The notes under the pieces are model-generated. The model did not search any database. It was not told the origin of the DNA and saw nothing but the letters and a program-made list of their open reading frames with translations. The position numbers and the translations under genes were made by a program. A DNA stretch of 64,000 nt from Leptotrichia sp. oral taxon 498. Its GTDB lineage: Bacteria > Fusobacteriota > Fusobacteriia > Fusobacteriales > Leptotrichiaceae. The stretch spans positions 248,001 through 312,000 of the forward strand of contig NZ_CP016753.1 of the NCBI RefSeq assembly GCF_002240055.1. The letters run 5' to 3'. The stretch's first letter is position 1. Each line of letters begins with the position of its first letter. This document shows positions 46,078-55,034 of this stretch, piece after piece.

Positions 46078-46749
46078 AAACACCGGAACAAATAAAAGGA
46101 GCGATTAGGAACATATCTAAGAAAACAGGAGTTAATCCGAACTCTCTGCTTCAGATGTGCTTATTTGAAGGAATACTTGGAAAACTCTCCAAATCAAAAT
46201 ATAGTGAGAATTTTATATTAAAAGGTGGACTTCTTATATCCTCTCTTATCGGTGTTGATATGCGTAGTACGATGGATATGGATACCACGCTTAGAGGTAT
46301 TCCAGTAAATGAAGAGTCTATATCAAATATTTTAAATGAATTATTCCTATTCAAAAATCTTAGAGGAAGGTACAATACCAATTATAACCTATACCATAGA
46401 AACTATACTCGCTGAAAAATTTGAAACCATTTCAAGCAGAAATATTACCACAACAAGAGCAAGGGATTTCTACGATTTGTATATGATATACAGCATTTAT
46501 AAAGATAAAATTGATAAAGACATATTAAGAAAAGCAATAGAAAGAACGAGTAAATACAGAGGTTCTTTTGAAACAGTTTTACAGCATAAGGAAATAGTAG
46601 AGTTATTCTGGAAAAGTGAAACATCAAAAGAACTATGGAAAAAATATACACAGAATAACCCATATGTTAAAGATATTGATTTTTTAGATACTATATCAGT
46701 CTATGAAGAAATAGGTACTGTATTAAATGTGAATGATGATACTAAATAG
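46074..46749 (+). pseudogene. AbiEii-family toxin, internal deletion and frame change
   Basis: The first piece (46074-46345 or so) has the AbiEii start MKTPEQIKGAIRNISKKTG, the nucleotidyltransferase region NFILKGGLLISSLIGVDMRSTMDMDTTLRG and stops making sense after ELFLFKN. The second piece resumes in another frame at GTIPIITYTIETILAEKFETISSR and RARDFYDLYMIYS to the end. Relatives have roughly 70-80 more residues between these, so part of the catalytic domain was deleted and the frame shifted. AbiEii transfers nucleotides to stop growth during phage infection; this copy should be inactive. Confidence 0.85.
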
Positions 46750-46861
46750 TCTTATGGTTGGTGTGGTCTTTAGGGCAGCAGCGGATCTTTTTTATTTACA
46801 TAATCAAGGAGAAAATCTCTAATCAATTATCCATTGTCATCAAAAAAAGAGGAGATAAAGA

Positions 46862-47505
46862 TTATCTCTCCATCTTCTTACTCATATAAATTCCATAGTT
46901 CTTTCATATTCGGTAAAGCTCGTCCATAGTAGATTTTGAGGAAGAATACTCTTGCATAATAAGGGTATTCTTTTTTTCTTGTAATTTGTCAAGTTTATCT
47001 AAAATATGCCTTGAATTTGGCATCTTGAAATAGGATTTTTTAAGCTCTGAGAGAGCATTTTCGTAGAGGGTAATCTAAGCTTTGTGCTCCTCAAAAAATG
47101 CCTTATCAGATGGATTAGCCTTATATTCCTTGTAGTATTGCCTATATTTTTTTATGGCATGAACTCGTTCCATGGTGGCAGAAAGCTCCTGCATTTCCTT
47201 ATCAATAGCCTTGATTTTATCTTGTAAATTTTGCCTTTCATCGGCTGCTTTTTGGATATACGCATCAAGTTGCTTAACGGATTTAATACCTTGTTCTTTA
47301 AGGAAGATAACAGACTCAGCCATTGTATTAAGGTTATGTTTGGTTGCCCAATATTCGTAGCCTTTGCTTTTCCTTACCTTTGTATTGGTGTTCATGTCAA
47401 TAACATTGCCGATGCGTTTTTTGACGGCAGGTGTCTTGATATACTCTCTTTCTGTAATGCGTTCTTTTAATCTTTCTTCGGTATAATCTTCTCCGATTAT
47501 TTTAT
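46862..47505 (-). pseudogene. Relaxase/mobilisation protein, C-terminal fragment
   Basis: On the minus strand the frame runs KIIGEDYTEERLKERI, VIDMNTNTKVRKSKGYEYW, NLNTMAESVIFLKEQGIK, then a coiled coil (KADERQNLQDKIK-like) to YKANPSDKAFFEEHKA. A TAG at 47075-47077 interrupts it, after which ITLYENALSELKKSYFKMP and KKNTLIMQEYSSSKSTMDELYRI continue, with a second stop near 46911 and a natural end at 46862. This is the C-terminal part of a relaxase found in Firmicutes conjugative transposons. The N-terminal nicking domain is absent; the fragment ends at the IS630 border. Confidence 0.75.
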
Positions 47506-47506
47506 A

Positions 47507-48615
47507 CTAAACCCCGTTAAACTAACTGAATATAATGTGGTATAATGTAATAGGGTGATAAAAATGGCAAAAGCATATAAAATAACAGAAGAAATTTCAA
47601 ATGAGATAAGAATGATTAGAAAAAAAATAAAAAACAAAAGTGAAGACATAAGGCTACATGCAGTAGAATTAAGAGGCTTAGGAAAAAAGAATAAGGAAAT
47701 AGCTGAAATTTTAGAGGTCCACGAAAAAGTTGTCAGTAAATGGATATGCATATTTTCAAATCAGGGAACACAAGGACTAATGAACAAGCCAAAAGGTGGA
47801 AATCATAGAAATATGACATTTGAGCAGGAAGAAGAATTTTTGAAGCAGTTTGAGGAACGGGCAAAGAAAGGTGAACTGTTAAGCACAAATGAAATAAAGG
47901 AGGCGTATATTGAATCAGTTGGACATAGCATTGGGCATGAGCAGATATACAGAGTTTTAAAACGCCATGGTTACAGAAAAATAATGCCTAGGAGCAGACA
48001 TCCAAAGAAAGCAAGTGATGAAGAAATTGAGCAGTCTAAAAAAAAATTGCTAATCTGGTGCAGAAAACAAAAATAGGAAATCCAGATAAGACAGTAAGAT
48101 TATTGTTTGAAGACAAAGCAAGTTTTGGAAGAATTAACAAGCCTAAGTATTAGCTGGTGCAGCAATAAGTTTAGACCCTGTGTTCCCTGTCATCATATGA
48201 GGGAGTACAGGTATGTTTTTGGTGCGGTGGAGCCTTTAACGGGGGAAAGATTTTTTTTAGTTATGCCAAACTGCAATACCAATAATATGAGTATTTTTTT
48301 AAAGGAATTATCTAAAACTTATAGCGAGGATATTATGATTCTAGTCTGTGATGGGGCAGCATGGCACAAATCAAAGAATCTAGAAATTTCAGGAAACATC
48401 ATAATAACACATATACCGCCATATACACCAGAAATGAACCCCATTGAACAAATCTGGAAACAAATAAGACAGATGGGGTTCGGCAATAAGATATTCAGGA
48501 TATTAAAAGCTGTAGTTGACAGGCTATGCGACACTATAAATTTACTTACAGATGAACTAGTAAAAAGTATAACTCTTCGTGAATGGATTTATTCTGTTGT
48601 TTAAACGGGGTTTAG
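47507..48615 (+). mobile_element. IS630-family insertion sequence
   Basis: The ends CTAAACCCCGTTAAAC (47507) and GTTTAAACGGGGTTTAG (to 48615) are imperfect inverted repeats, and each is flanked by TA, the target IS630/Tc1 elements duplicate. A second, degenerate right end of the same element lies at about 52879-52899. Confidence 0.85.
47564..48604 (+). pseudogene. IS630-family transposase in two frames
   Basis: The N-terminal half has the helix-turn-helix (HAVELRGLGKKNKEIAEILEVHEKVVSKWI) and ends RKQK-stop at 48076. A -1 shift at CAAAAATA continues IGNPDKTVRLLFEDKASFGRINKPKY, and an extra base near 48154 shifts again into SWCSNKFRPCVP...ILVCDGAAWHKSKNL..THIPPYTPEMNPIEQIWKQIR, with the DDE motif residues in FEDKAS, CDGAAWH and MNPIEQ. 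The first shift resembles the programmed A-run frameshift of some IS630 elements; the second is probably decay. So this copy may not be active alone. Confidence 0.8.
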
Positions 48616-48661
48616 TATGAAATAAAGTTTAAAAGAGAATAATAGAAAATAGTTTTTAAGA

Positions 48662-48710
48662 TATGCTTTTAAAGCATAACTGGTTATAAAAAATAAGTAT
48701 TTGATATAAT
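48662..48710 (+). promoter_or_regulatory. Palindrome and -10 box upstream of the flavodoxin gene
   Basis: TATGCTTT-T-AAAGCATA (48662-48678) is a perfect palindrome with 8-base arms, followed by TGATATAAT whose TATAAT is at 48705-48710. The palindrome is a plausible operator for a dimeric regulator of the redox cluster. Confidence 0.45.
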
Positions 48711-48785
48711 AGGATAAATATTGTAAAATAAATCATAAGAAAATAAAAAATTTAGATTTTATCTAATTTTAAGAGGTGATTTTTC

Positions 48786-49268
48786 ATGAATAAAGTATTA
48801 GTGGCTTACTTTTCAGCGACAGGGACAACAAAAAAAGTTGCAGAAAAATTGGCGAAAGCAACTGGGGGAAATTTGTTTGAGATAAAACCGCAAGTTGAGT
48901 ATACTTCTGAGGATTTGAATTGGAACGACAAAAAAAGTAGAAGTTCAGTGGAAATGAATGATGAATTTAGCCGTCCAGAAATTGAAAATGTTGTAGAGAA
49001 TATTGATGATTATGATACTGTGTTTGTTGGATTTCCAGTTTGGTGGTATATTCCGCCTCGTATTATTCAGACTTTTATTGAAAAACATAATTTGAGCGGA
49101 AAAAAGATAATCACTTTTGCGACATCAGGTGGAAGCGGGATAAAAGGCTCAACAGATTTTTTGAAAAAAAATTATTCGGATTTGAATATTATTGAAGGCA
49201 AAAGATTTGGTTGGAATGAAAGCTTGGAAAGCATTGGAGCTTGGGTAGAAAAAATAAAAAAATTTTAA
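48786..49268 (+). CDS. Flavodoxin-family protein
   Basis: The 160-residue protein has the flavodoxin FMN phosphate loop AYFSATGTTKKVAEKLAKATGG (residues 6-27, read as the S/T-x-T-G-x-T motif), NWNDKKSRSSVEMND, the FVGFPVWWYIPPRIIQTFIE flavin-contact region and FATSGGSGIKGS. It matches the flavodoxin_4/'NAD(P)H-dependent' type encoded near aldo/keto reductases and cupins. AGAGGTGAT precedes the ATG. Likely electron carrier or quinone-type reductase in oxidative-stress handling. Confidence 0.9.
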   Translation: MNKVLVAYFSATGTTKKVAEKLAKATGGNLFEIKPQVEYTSEDLNWNDKKSRSSVEMNDEFSRPEIENVVENIDDYDTVFVGFPVWWYIPPRIIQTFIEKHNLSGKKIITFATSGGSGIKGSTDFLKKNYSDLNIIEGKRFGWNESLESIGAWVEKIKKF

Positions 49269-49311
49269 TGAGAAAGAGAAATATTTTTTGATTAAACAGA
49301 GGTGAAAGAAA

Positions 49312-49746
49312 ATGAGTAAAAAAATTACAGCTGATCCTGTAAGCAGCTTGTTTGGCAAAGGCGATTATAACGAGGCTTATGCAAAATATTTTAATGGGAA
49401 AACTTATCTAAAAACATTAGTTGAGCCGAATGACACTTCAAAAGTTGGTATTCATAATGTTGTTTTCGAGCCGGGAGTTATAAATAACTGGCATTCTCAT
49501 TCAAATGGACAAATATTGTTGGTTACAGATGGGCATGGATGGTATCAAGAAGACGGGAAAGAAGCGATAGAATTACATCCAGGAGATGTTGTGAATATTC
49601 CTAAAAATGTTAAGCACTGACATGGAGCGGCAAAAGATAGTTGGTTTACGCATATTGCCTTGTCAGATGGCGGTTCGACTGAATGGTTTGGGATATTGTC
49701 AGAAGATGAATATGAAAAGTTGCCAAAAGCAGTGAATGCTAGATAA
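49312..49746 (+). pseudogene. Cupin-domain protein interrupted by one in-frame TGA
   Basis: The frame encodes a single-domain cupin: VVFEPGVINNWHSHSNGQILLVTDGHGWYQEDG (metal His residues in HSH) and ELHPGDVVNIPKNVKH. It then meets TGA at 49618-49620 and continues in the same frame as HGAAKDSWFTHIALSDGGSTEWFGIL to a TAA at 49744. Relatives read KHWHGA here, so one TGG to TGA change replaces a conserved Trp and removes the last metal-site histidine strand. Nothing else is damaged. GAGGTGAAAG lies upstream of the ATG. Confidence 0.85.
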
Positions 49747-49884
49747 TTAAATAATTAAAAAAAGTAAAATAAATAGTAAAAAGAAATAAAAATATAAAAT
49801 TTCTTTCTAATATTAATTTGATTCGGTATAACTTAATGTTGAGAGGATTTCATTATAAATAAAATAAAAAATGAATGAGGATTT

Positions 49885-50766
49885 ATGGAATTAAGAATTT
49901 TAAAATATTTTTTAATGGTTGCAAAAGAGGAAAATATAACAAAAGCGGCAAAATCACTTTATATCACACAACCGACATTATCACGACAATTGGCACAGCT
50001 CGAGGAAGAGCTGGGAGTTAAACTTTTTACGAGAAGTAATCATAAAATTTTATTGACTGAAGATGGGAAGTTTTTGCAGCGAAGGGCGAGGGAAATACTT
50101 TATTTAACGGAAAAAACGAAAAAAGAGCTGTCTTATGACAATGAAATTGTTGCTGGAGAAATATCTATTGGATGTGGCGAATTTTTGGGAATGAATGAAG
50201 TTGCAAAATTACTCTCGGAATTTCAGGAAAAGTATCCAAATGTTAAATTTGACATTTATAGTGGGACAGCCGAAGATATTATTTATAGAATTGAACACGG
50301 TTTTTTAGATATGGGGCTTGTGTTTGACTATATAAATAAGGAAAAGTATAAATTTATAAGATTGAAACAGATTGAAGAATGGGGACTTTTGCTTAGAAAA
50401 GACCATAAATTGGCTTCAAATAAATTTATTTATCCAGAAGAAATCAAAAAAGAATCGGTAATTATTTCTAAAAATAAATTAATTCAAAATGAATTTTCAA
50501 ATTGGATGGGAATTCCTATGGAGAAATTAAATGTTGGTGCTACTTTCACACTGGTTTATAATGCTGCGATGATGGTGAAAAATGGAATGGGAATGGCAGT
50601 TTGCTTAAAATTAGAGAATAATTTTGAAGATTTGAAATTTATTCCATTTTATAAAGCAGCAATTTCTAAGACAATTTTGGCTTGGAAGCCGTGTTTGAAA
50701 TATTCGGTGGCGACGGGAAAATTTATTAAATTTATTGAGGAGAAAAGAAATGCTACTAATTTTTAA
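49885..50766 (+). CDS. LysR-family transcriptional regulator
   Basis: The 293-residue protein begins with the LysR winged helix MELRILKYFLMVAKEENITKAAKSL and TQPTLSRQLAQLEEELGVKLFTRSN, followed by a substrate-binding domain (ISIGCGEFLGMNEVAKLL...). It overlaps the next gene by 17 bases, and the cluster around it (flavodoxin, cupin, ABM protein, aldo/keto reductase) is its likely regulon. The inducer is unknown, but the genes suggest electrophile or oxidative stress. Confidence 0.92.
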   Translation: MELRILKYFLMVAKEENITKAAKSLYITQPTLSRQLAQLEEELGVKLFTRSNHKILLTEDGKFLQRRAREILYLTEKTKKELSYDNEIVAGEISIGCGEFLGMNEVAKLLSEFQEKYPNVKFDIYSGTAEDIIYRIEHGFLDMGLVFDYINKEKYKFIRLKQIEEWGLLLRKDHKLASNKFIYPEEIKKESVIISKNKLIQNEFSNWMGIPMEKLNVGATFTLVYNAAMMVKNGMGMAVCLKLENNFEDLKFIPFYKAAISKTILAWKPCLKYSVATGKFIKFIEEKRNATNF

Positions 50767-51397
50767 TATTTTTGAACTTGGTATCAAAGAAGGCGAAAAA
50801 AATGCATATGTGGCAGTTGGTAAAAATAATATTACAAAATCAGTTTTTAATGATAAAGGGACACTTGGGATGTATTTGGTTCAGGAAAAAGAAAATCCCA
50901 ATATGACTTATATGTTTGAAGTTTATGAAGATGAGAAAAGTTACCAGGAACATATCAAGTCAGAACAATATAAAGAATTTTTAAGACAATCACCAATAAT
51001 CTTGACTAATCATAAAAAGAAAATTCAAGTAATGCCAGAGTATATGGGAGATAAAAAGTTTGTGCAAACAAGAAATACTCGTGTAAATTATGTTACAGTT
51101 GATGTAAAAGAAGGATTTAATGATGCTTTCAGGGAAATTGTACTTGATGAAATGAAGCAGTCGATAAAAAAAGAAGAAGGTGTTTATGTGATTTATGCTG
51201 CAACAGCAATAGGAAATCCGAATAAATGGTACTTTTTTGAAATTTATGAAAATGAAAAAGCGTATCAAAAACATAGGAAAACAGCTCATTTTAAAAAATA
51301 TATTGAGCAAACGGAAAATATAATTGAAAACAAAGAATTTATAAATATTGAAGGTATAAAATTATTAAATAAAGGTAATTTAAATTATGTAAAATAA
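50750..51397 (+). CDS. Tandem antibiotic biosynthesis monooxygenase (ABM) domain protein
   Basis: From ATG 50750 (GAGGAGA 6 bases upstream, inside the LysR gene) the 215-residue product shows two ferredoxin-like ABM domains: FNIFELGIKEGEKNAYV...MTYMFEVYEDEKSYQEHIKSEQYKEFL and VNYVTVDVKEGFNDAFREIV...KWYFFEIYENEKAYQKHRKTAHFKKYI. ABM proteins include quinol and haem-degrading monooxygenases; this pair of domains in one chain is usual for YgiN-like fusions. A role in quinone or oxidant detoxification is inferred from neighbours. Confidence 0.85.
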   Translation: MLLIFNIFELGIKEGEKNAYVAVGKNNITKSVFNDKGTLGMYLVQEKENPNMTYMFEVYEDEKSYQEHIKSEQYKEFLRQSPIILTNHKKKIQVMPEYMGDKKFVQTRNTRVNYVTVDVKEGFNDAFREIVLDEMKQSIKKEEGVYVIYAATAIGNPNKWYFFEIYENEKAYQKHRKTAHFKKYIEQTENIIENKEFINIEGIKLLNKGNLNYVK

Positions 51398-51450
51398 AAA
51401 TATTAATTTTGAACTTTGGAAAAATATATGAAAAATGGAGATGATTTTAA

Positions 51451-52416
51451 ATGAAAAAAACAAAAATACAAGAAATAGAAATACCTAAAGTAGCATTAGG
51501 AACTTGGTCTTGGGGATTTGGAGGAATCGCTGGAGGAGATTCGATTTTTGGAAATAAATTAGGAAAAGATGAATTGAAACCTGTTTTTGATAGAGCAATG
51601 GATTTGGGACTAAAATTGTGGGATACTGCTACTGTTTATGCGAGTGGTCAATCTGAAACTATTTTGGGAGAATTTGTAAAAGATAGAAGTGATGCGATAA
51701 TTTCTACAAAATTTACACCTGAACTTGCAGAAGGAAGAGGAGATAATGCAATTTTTGAATTTCTTGATGAAAGTTTAGAAAGATTAAATAAGAAAGTTAT
51801 TGATATTTATTGGATACACAATACAAAAGATATGGAGAAATGGGCACCTAAATTGGTTGAGGTGTTAAGATCAGGAAAAGTGAAAAAAGTAGGAGTTTCT
51901 AACCACAATTTGGAACAAATAAAATATGTGAATAATCTTTTAAAAGAAGCTGGATTTCAGTTGCATGCTATTCAAAATCATTTTAGCTTACTTTACAAAA
52001 CAATTGAAACAACTGGAATTTTAGATTATTGCAAGGAAAACAATATCGCAGTGTTTTCATACATGGTACTTGAACAAGGCGCTTTATCTGGAAAATATAC
52101 AAAAGAAAATCCATTGCCAGCTGGAACAAGAAGGGGTGAAGCATTCCCGCCTGAAACTTTGGCAAAATTAGAGTCGTTATTTTATGAAATGAAAATTTTA
52201 GGTGGAAAATATTCTGCAACAATTCCTGAAATTGCAATTGCCTGGGCAATAGCAAAAGGAACTATTCCAATAATCGGAGTTACAAAACCTAATCAAGTTG
52301 ACGATGCCAAAAGGGCTGCAAGTGTTGAATTAAGTGATGAAGATGTTGAGCTTATGGATAGAGTAGCTATTAGTACAGGTGTTACTGTGAAAGGTGAATG
52401 GGAAAGTTCGATGTAG
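51451..52416 (+). CDS. Aldo/keto reductase
   Basis: The 321-residue barrel enzyme has the AKR motifs: DTATVYASGQSE (catalytic Asp and Tyr), ISTKFTP (Lys), IDIYWIHNTKD (His) and a C-terminal NADPH-binding part (PIIGVTKPNQVDDAKRAA). GGAGATGAT lies upstream of the ATG. It reduces aldehydes or ketones with NADPH. It is the last gene of the LysR-linked redox cluster; a hairpin (GCACC/GGTGC) with a T run follows about 150 bases later. Confidence 0.92.
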   Translation: MKKTKIQEIEIPKVALGTWSWGFGGIAGGDSIFGNKLGKDELKPVFDRAMDLGLKLWDTATVYASGQSETILGEFVKDRSDAIISTKFTPELAEGRGDNAIFEFLDESLERLNKKVIDIYWIHNTKDMEKWAPKLVEVLRSGKVKKVGVSNHNLEQIKYVNNLLKEAGFQLHAIQNHFSLLYKTIETTGILDYCKENNIAVFSYMVLEQGALSGKYTKENPLPAGTRRGEAFPPETLAKLESLFYEMKILGGKYSATIPEIAIAWAIAKGTIPIIGVTKPNQVDDAKRAASVELSDEDVELMDRVAISTGVTVKGEWESSM

Positions 52417-52562
52417 TTTATTCATAGAGTAAGCTTTATATCTGGTGTTTATAGAAACGGATAGTTTGAAGGAATAAGAATAAAAGCGTTGAAATATGCT
52501 AAAAAATTGTGAAATTAGTTAAACAAATTTAAAATATATTGTTAAAAAATAATGTTATTAAA

Positions 52563-52611
52563 CAGCACCAAAAATTTTGGATACAAACAAGATTAGAGGT
52601 GCATTTTTTTG
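52563..52611 (+). terminator. Probable terminator after the aldo/keto reductase
   Basis: AGCACC pairs with GGTGCA across a spacer that itself contains the palindrome CCAAAAATTTTGG, followed by seven T. Apart from this and an IS630 end relic, the 510-base gap to the next gene holds nothing I can assign. Confidence 0.5.
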
Positions 52612-52878
52612 TTAAAAAAGTAAGTTTATTTTCAAAAACTTGATTTTATTACAATATATACTCGAATCTATTTAAAATAAAACTATTAAAAATTATATAA
52701 ATTTAGGGTTTGAGTAAAATAGTCATAGCTTTTGAGTTCGCTTTTGAGGCAGTTTTACTATACAATAAAAATCATTAGAAATATAGAAATTTAATAGGGT
52801 AAATTTCAAAAAAATGATATAATAAAACCAGAAATTGAAAAGAAAAAAAGATAATATGTATAACAAAAAATTACTGTA

Positions 52879-52899
52879 TTTTAAACGAGGTTTTAGTAT
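52879..52899 (+). mobile_element. Solo IS630 right-end relic
   Basis: TTTTAAACGAGGTTTTAGTA differs by few bases from the right end of the intact IS630 at 48.6 kb (GTTTAAACGGGGTTTAGTA). No transposase lies beside it; it sits just upstream of the DKN-repeat gene and its A-rich leader. Confidence 0.55.
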
Positions 52900-52928
52900 A
52901 AGAATTAGATATTTAAAAAGGAGTCGAT

Positions 52929-54757
52929 ATGAAAATTAGGAAAAATTTGTTAAAAATTTTAACATTGCTTATTTTATCAGGAAACATTATAAATGCGGGC
53001 TATATTAAAGAAAAAATAAAATTTATTTTACTGATGAAGCTACAGAACCTGAAAGAAAGGAAATTGTAAAAAATGTAGATTTCAGGACTTTTAAAATTTT
53101 TGAGGAAAATGATGATTTTGCAAGTGATAAAAATAATATTTATTACAAAAATAAAAAGTTAGAAAATGTAGATGCGGACTCTTTTCAAATAGAAAATTCT
53201 TTTATTGCAAAAGATAAAGATAATGTTTTTTATATTGCAAATAATGAGATTATAAAAATTAAAGGCTTTAGTCCAGAAAAAAGTAAGGTTATTGTTCAGT
53301 TTTACGTACCAGCTGTATTAATTAATAAAAATGGTATTTATACTTTTGATAAATATGAAAATGGAGAAATTACGATAAAGTCAATAAAACCTGCGGGAAT
53401 AGATATGAATACTCTAGAAGTCGTGGACGGAGAAAACATGACGATGCTTTTGTACTTAAAAGATAAAAATAACGTTTATTTTATTAATTATAAAGAAAGT
53501 GAACAGAAAATTTCAGATATTGATGTCGGAAATGCAGAAGATGCGGGAAATGATAACTATAATATCGATATTGAAATAAAAAAATTAGAGAGTGCAAATA
53601 GCGGCAGTTTTAAAATAGATTCTATATACGGGAAAGATAAAAATAACTTATACTTTTTAAATAAAAAAATAACAGGTGTAAATCCTAAAACTTTTAAAGT
53701 TGTTGGCTCAAATAAACTTATTATCAAAGATGATAAAGGGGTTTATTATCTTGGAAGAGAAGAAGTGAAAAAAATCCAAAATGCTGATTTAAATACTTTT
53801 GAAGAAGTATCGAAAGAGTATTATCGAGATAAAAATAATGTTTATTATTATGATAATTATGATGGCGATGTAAAAAAAGTTAAAGGGGCAGATGCAAAAA
53901 CTTTTGAAGTAATAGATGGTGGTTATGCGATAGGAAGAGATAAAAATGCTGTTTATGACAGAGGAAAACAGATAAAAGGCTTGGATCCCGTGACATTTGA
54001 AGATTTGAGCGGAAATTTTTACAAAGATAAGAATGGAGTTTACTATGAGGGAATGCTGATGAAGGGAATTGATCCAAAATCTTTTGAGCCATTTGTCAAT
54101 TATACACATGTGAAAGATAAAAATGGAATACACCACTTTTATCAAAAGAGCAATAACGTTGTTGTTGAAAAAGTTGAAATTTCTCCAGAAATTGATTTGA
54201 AAACTTTACAACCTATTGAAAATTATTCTGAATATTCAAAAGATAAAAATAATGTCTATTATAATTTTAAAAAAATAGAAGATGCAGATGTAAAAACTTT
54301 TGAGCCTGAAGGATATTCCATTGGGAAAGATAAAACAGGAGTTTATTATGGAACACATAAAGTAAGTGGTGTAGATGTAAATAGTCTTGAAGTTTTGAAA
54401 AATGATTTTTTCAAGGATAAAGACAATGTTTATTATAAAAATAAAAAAATAGAAAATTTTAAGCCAAAAAACTTTGAAGTAATAGACTATTCTTTAGTAA
54501 AACAAAATGAAGATTTGTACTATTTTACTGAAGATGAAAATGATAATACAAAATTTGTCCTATTAGAAAGTAAAAATGTCGATATTGATACTTTTCAAAT
54601 TCTTGATGAAGATTATACAAAAGATAAGAATAATACCTATTACAAAGGTAAAATTTTTAAGGAATCAGATGCAAAAACTCTTGATATACATTATAATGAA
54701 AATGATAAGGGGTATAAAATAAGGGATAAGAAAAAAGTGTATAAAACAAAGAAATGA
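52929..54757 (+). pseudogene. DKN-x-VYY repeat secreted protein, one-base frameshift after the signal peptide
   Basis: The ATG at 52929 (AAGGAG upstream) starts a signal peptide KIRKNLLKILTLLILSGNI then INAGYIKEK. At the six-A run 53011-53016 the frame is lost; one more A would give KEKNKIYFTDEA and join the long downstream frame, which continues to 54757 with about a dozen 'KDKNNVYY' units (for example YRDKNNVYYYDN, YKDKNGVYYEG). Everything after the shift is open, so this is either a phase-off state or very young decay. It is a paralogue of the genes at 5.6 and 6.6 kb. Confidence 0.8.
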
Positions 54758-54771
54758 TATTTATTTTGCGA

Positions 54772-54798
54772 TTGACTTTTTTTAAAATATGATATAAT
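54772..54798 (+). promoter_or_regulatory. Promoter of the candidate RNA
   Basis: TTGACT (54772-54777) and an extended -10 TGATATAAT (TATAAT at 54793-54798) are spaced 15 bases. The predicted start near 54805 coincides with the 5' end of a structured noncoding stretch. Confidence 0.65.
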
Positions 54799-54804
54799 TA
54801 AATT

Positions 54805-55025
54805 GTTAAAAACCCTAAGGGGAATTTATGATATGTAATAAAATTAGGATTAAAAGCTAGATTTTTCTAGCTTATCCCAATACTTAAATTACATATCAAG
54901 AAGGTTTAGAACCGTGGATAGCAATGAACTTATTAGACTTCTAAGTTATTATGTATATTATTTACAGATTGACTAGACAGTCGAAAAATATCGAACTTCA
55001 CCTCTGACTCTACCCTTAGGTGAGC
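54805..55025 (+). ncRNA. Candidate structured noncoding RNA, class unknown
   Basis: There is no open frame, but many paired segments: the ends pair (CCTAAGGG near 54813 with CCCTTAGG near 55013); TGATATGTAAT pairs with ATTACATATCA (11 bp) enclosing AAGCTAG/CTAGCTT; further hairpins are GGTTtagAACC, AACTTA/TAAGTT and GACT/AGTC; CACCT/AGGTG can compete with the closing stem. A consensus promoter precedes it. Length and closed ends recall 6S-like RNAs, but I cannot match a known consensus. No clear T-run terminator is visible before the convergent gene. Confidence 0.45.
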
Positions 55026-55034
55026 AAGTTAAAA

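Noticed and set aside
49618-49620. TGA read as tryptophan genome-wide
   Set aside because: Other genes here use TGA as a normal stop (for example at 38687 and 39656) and encode Trp with TGG.
54805-55025. tmRNA, SRP RNA or RNase P RNA
   Set aside because: No tag-peptide frame, no SRP-type GGAAGCAGCC-like loop and too short for RNase P; the class is left open.
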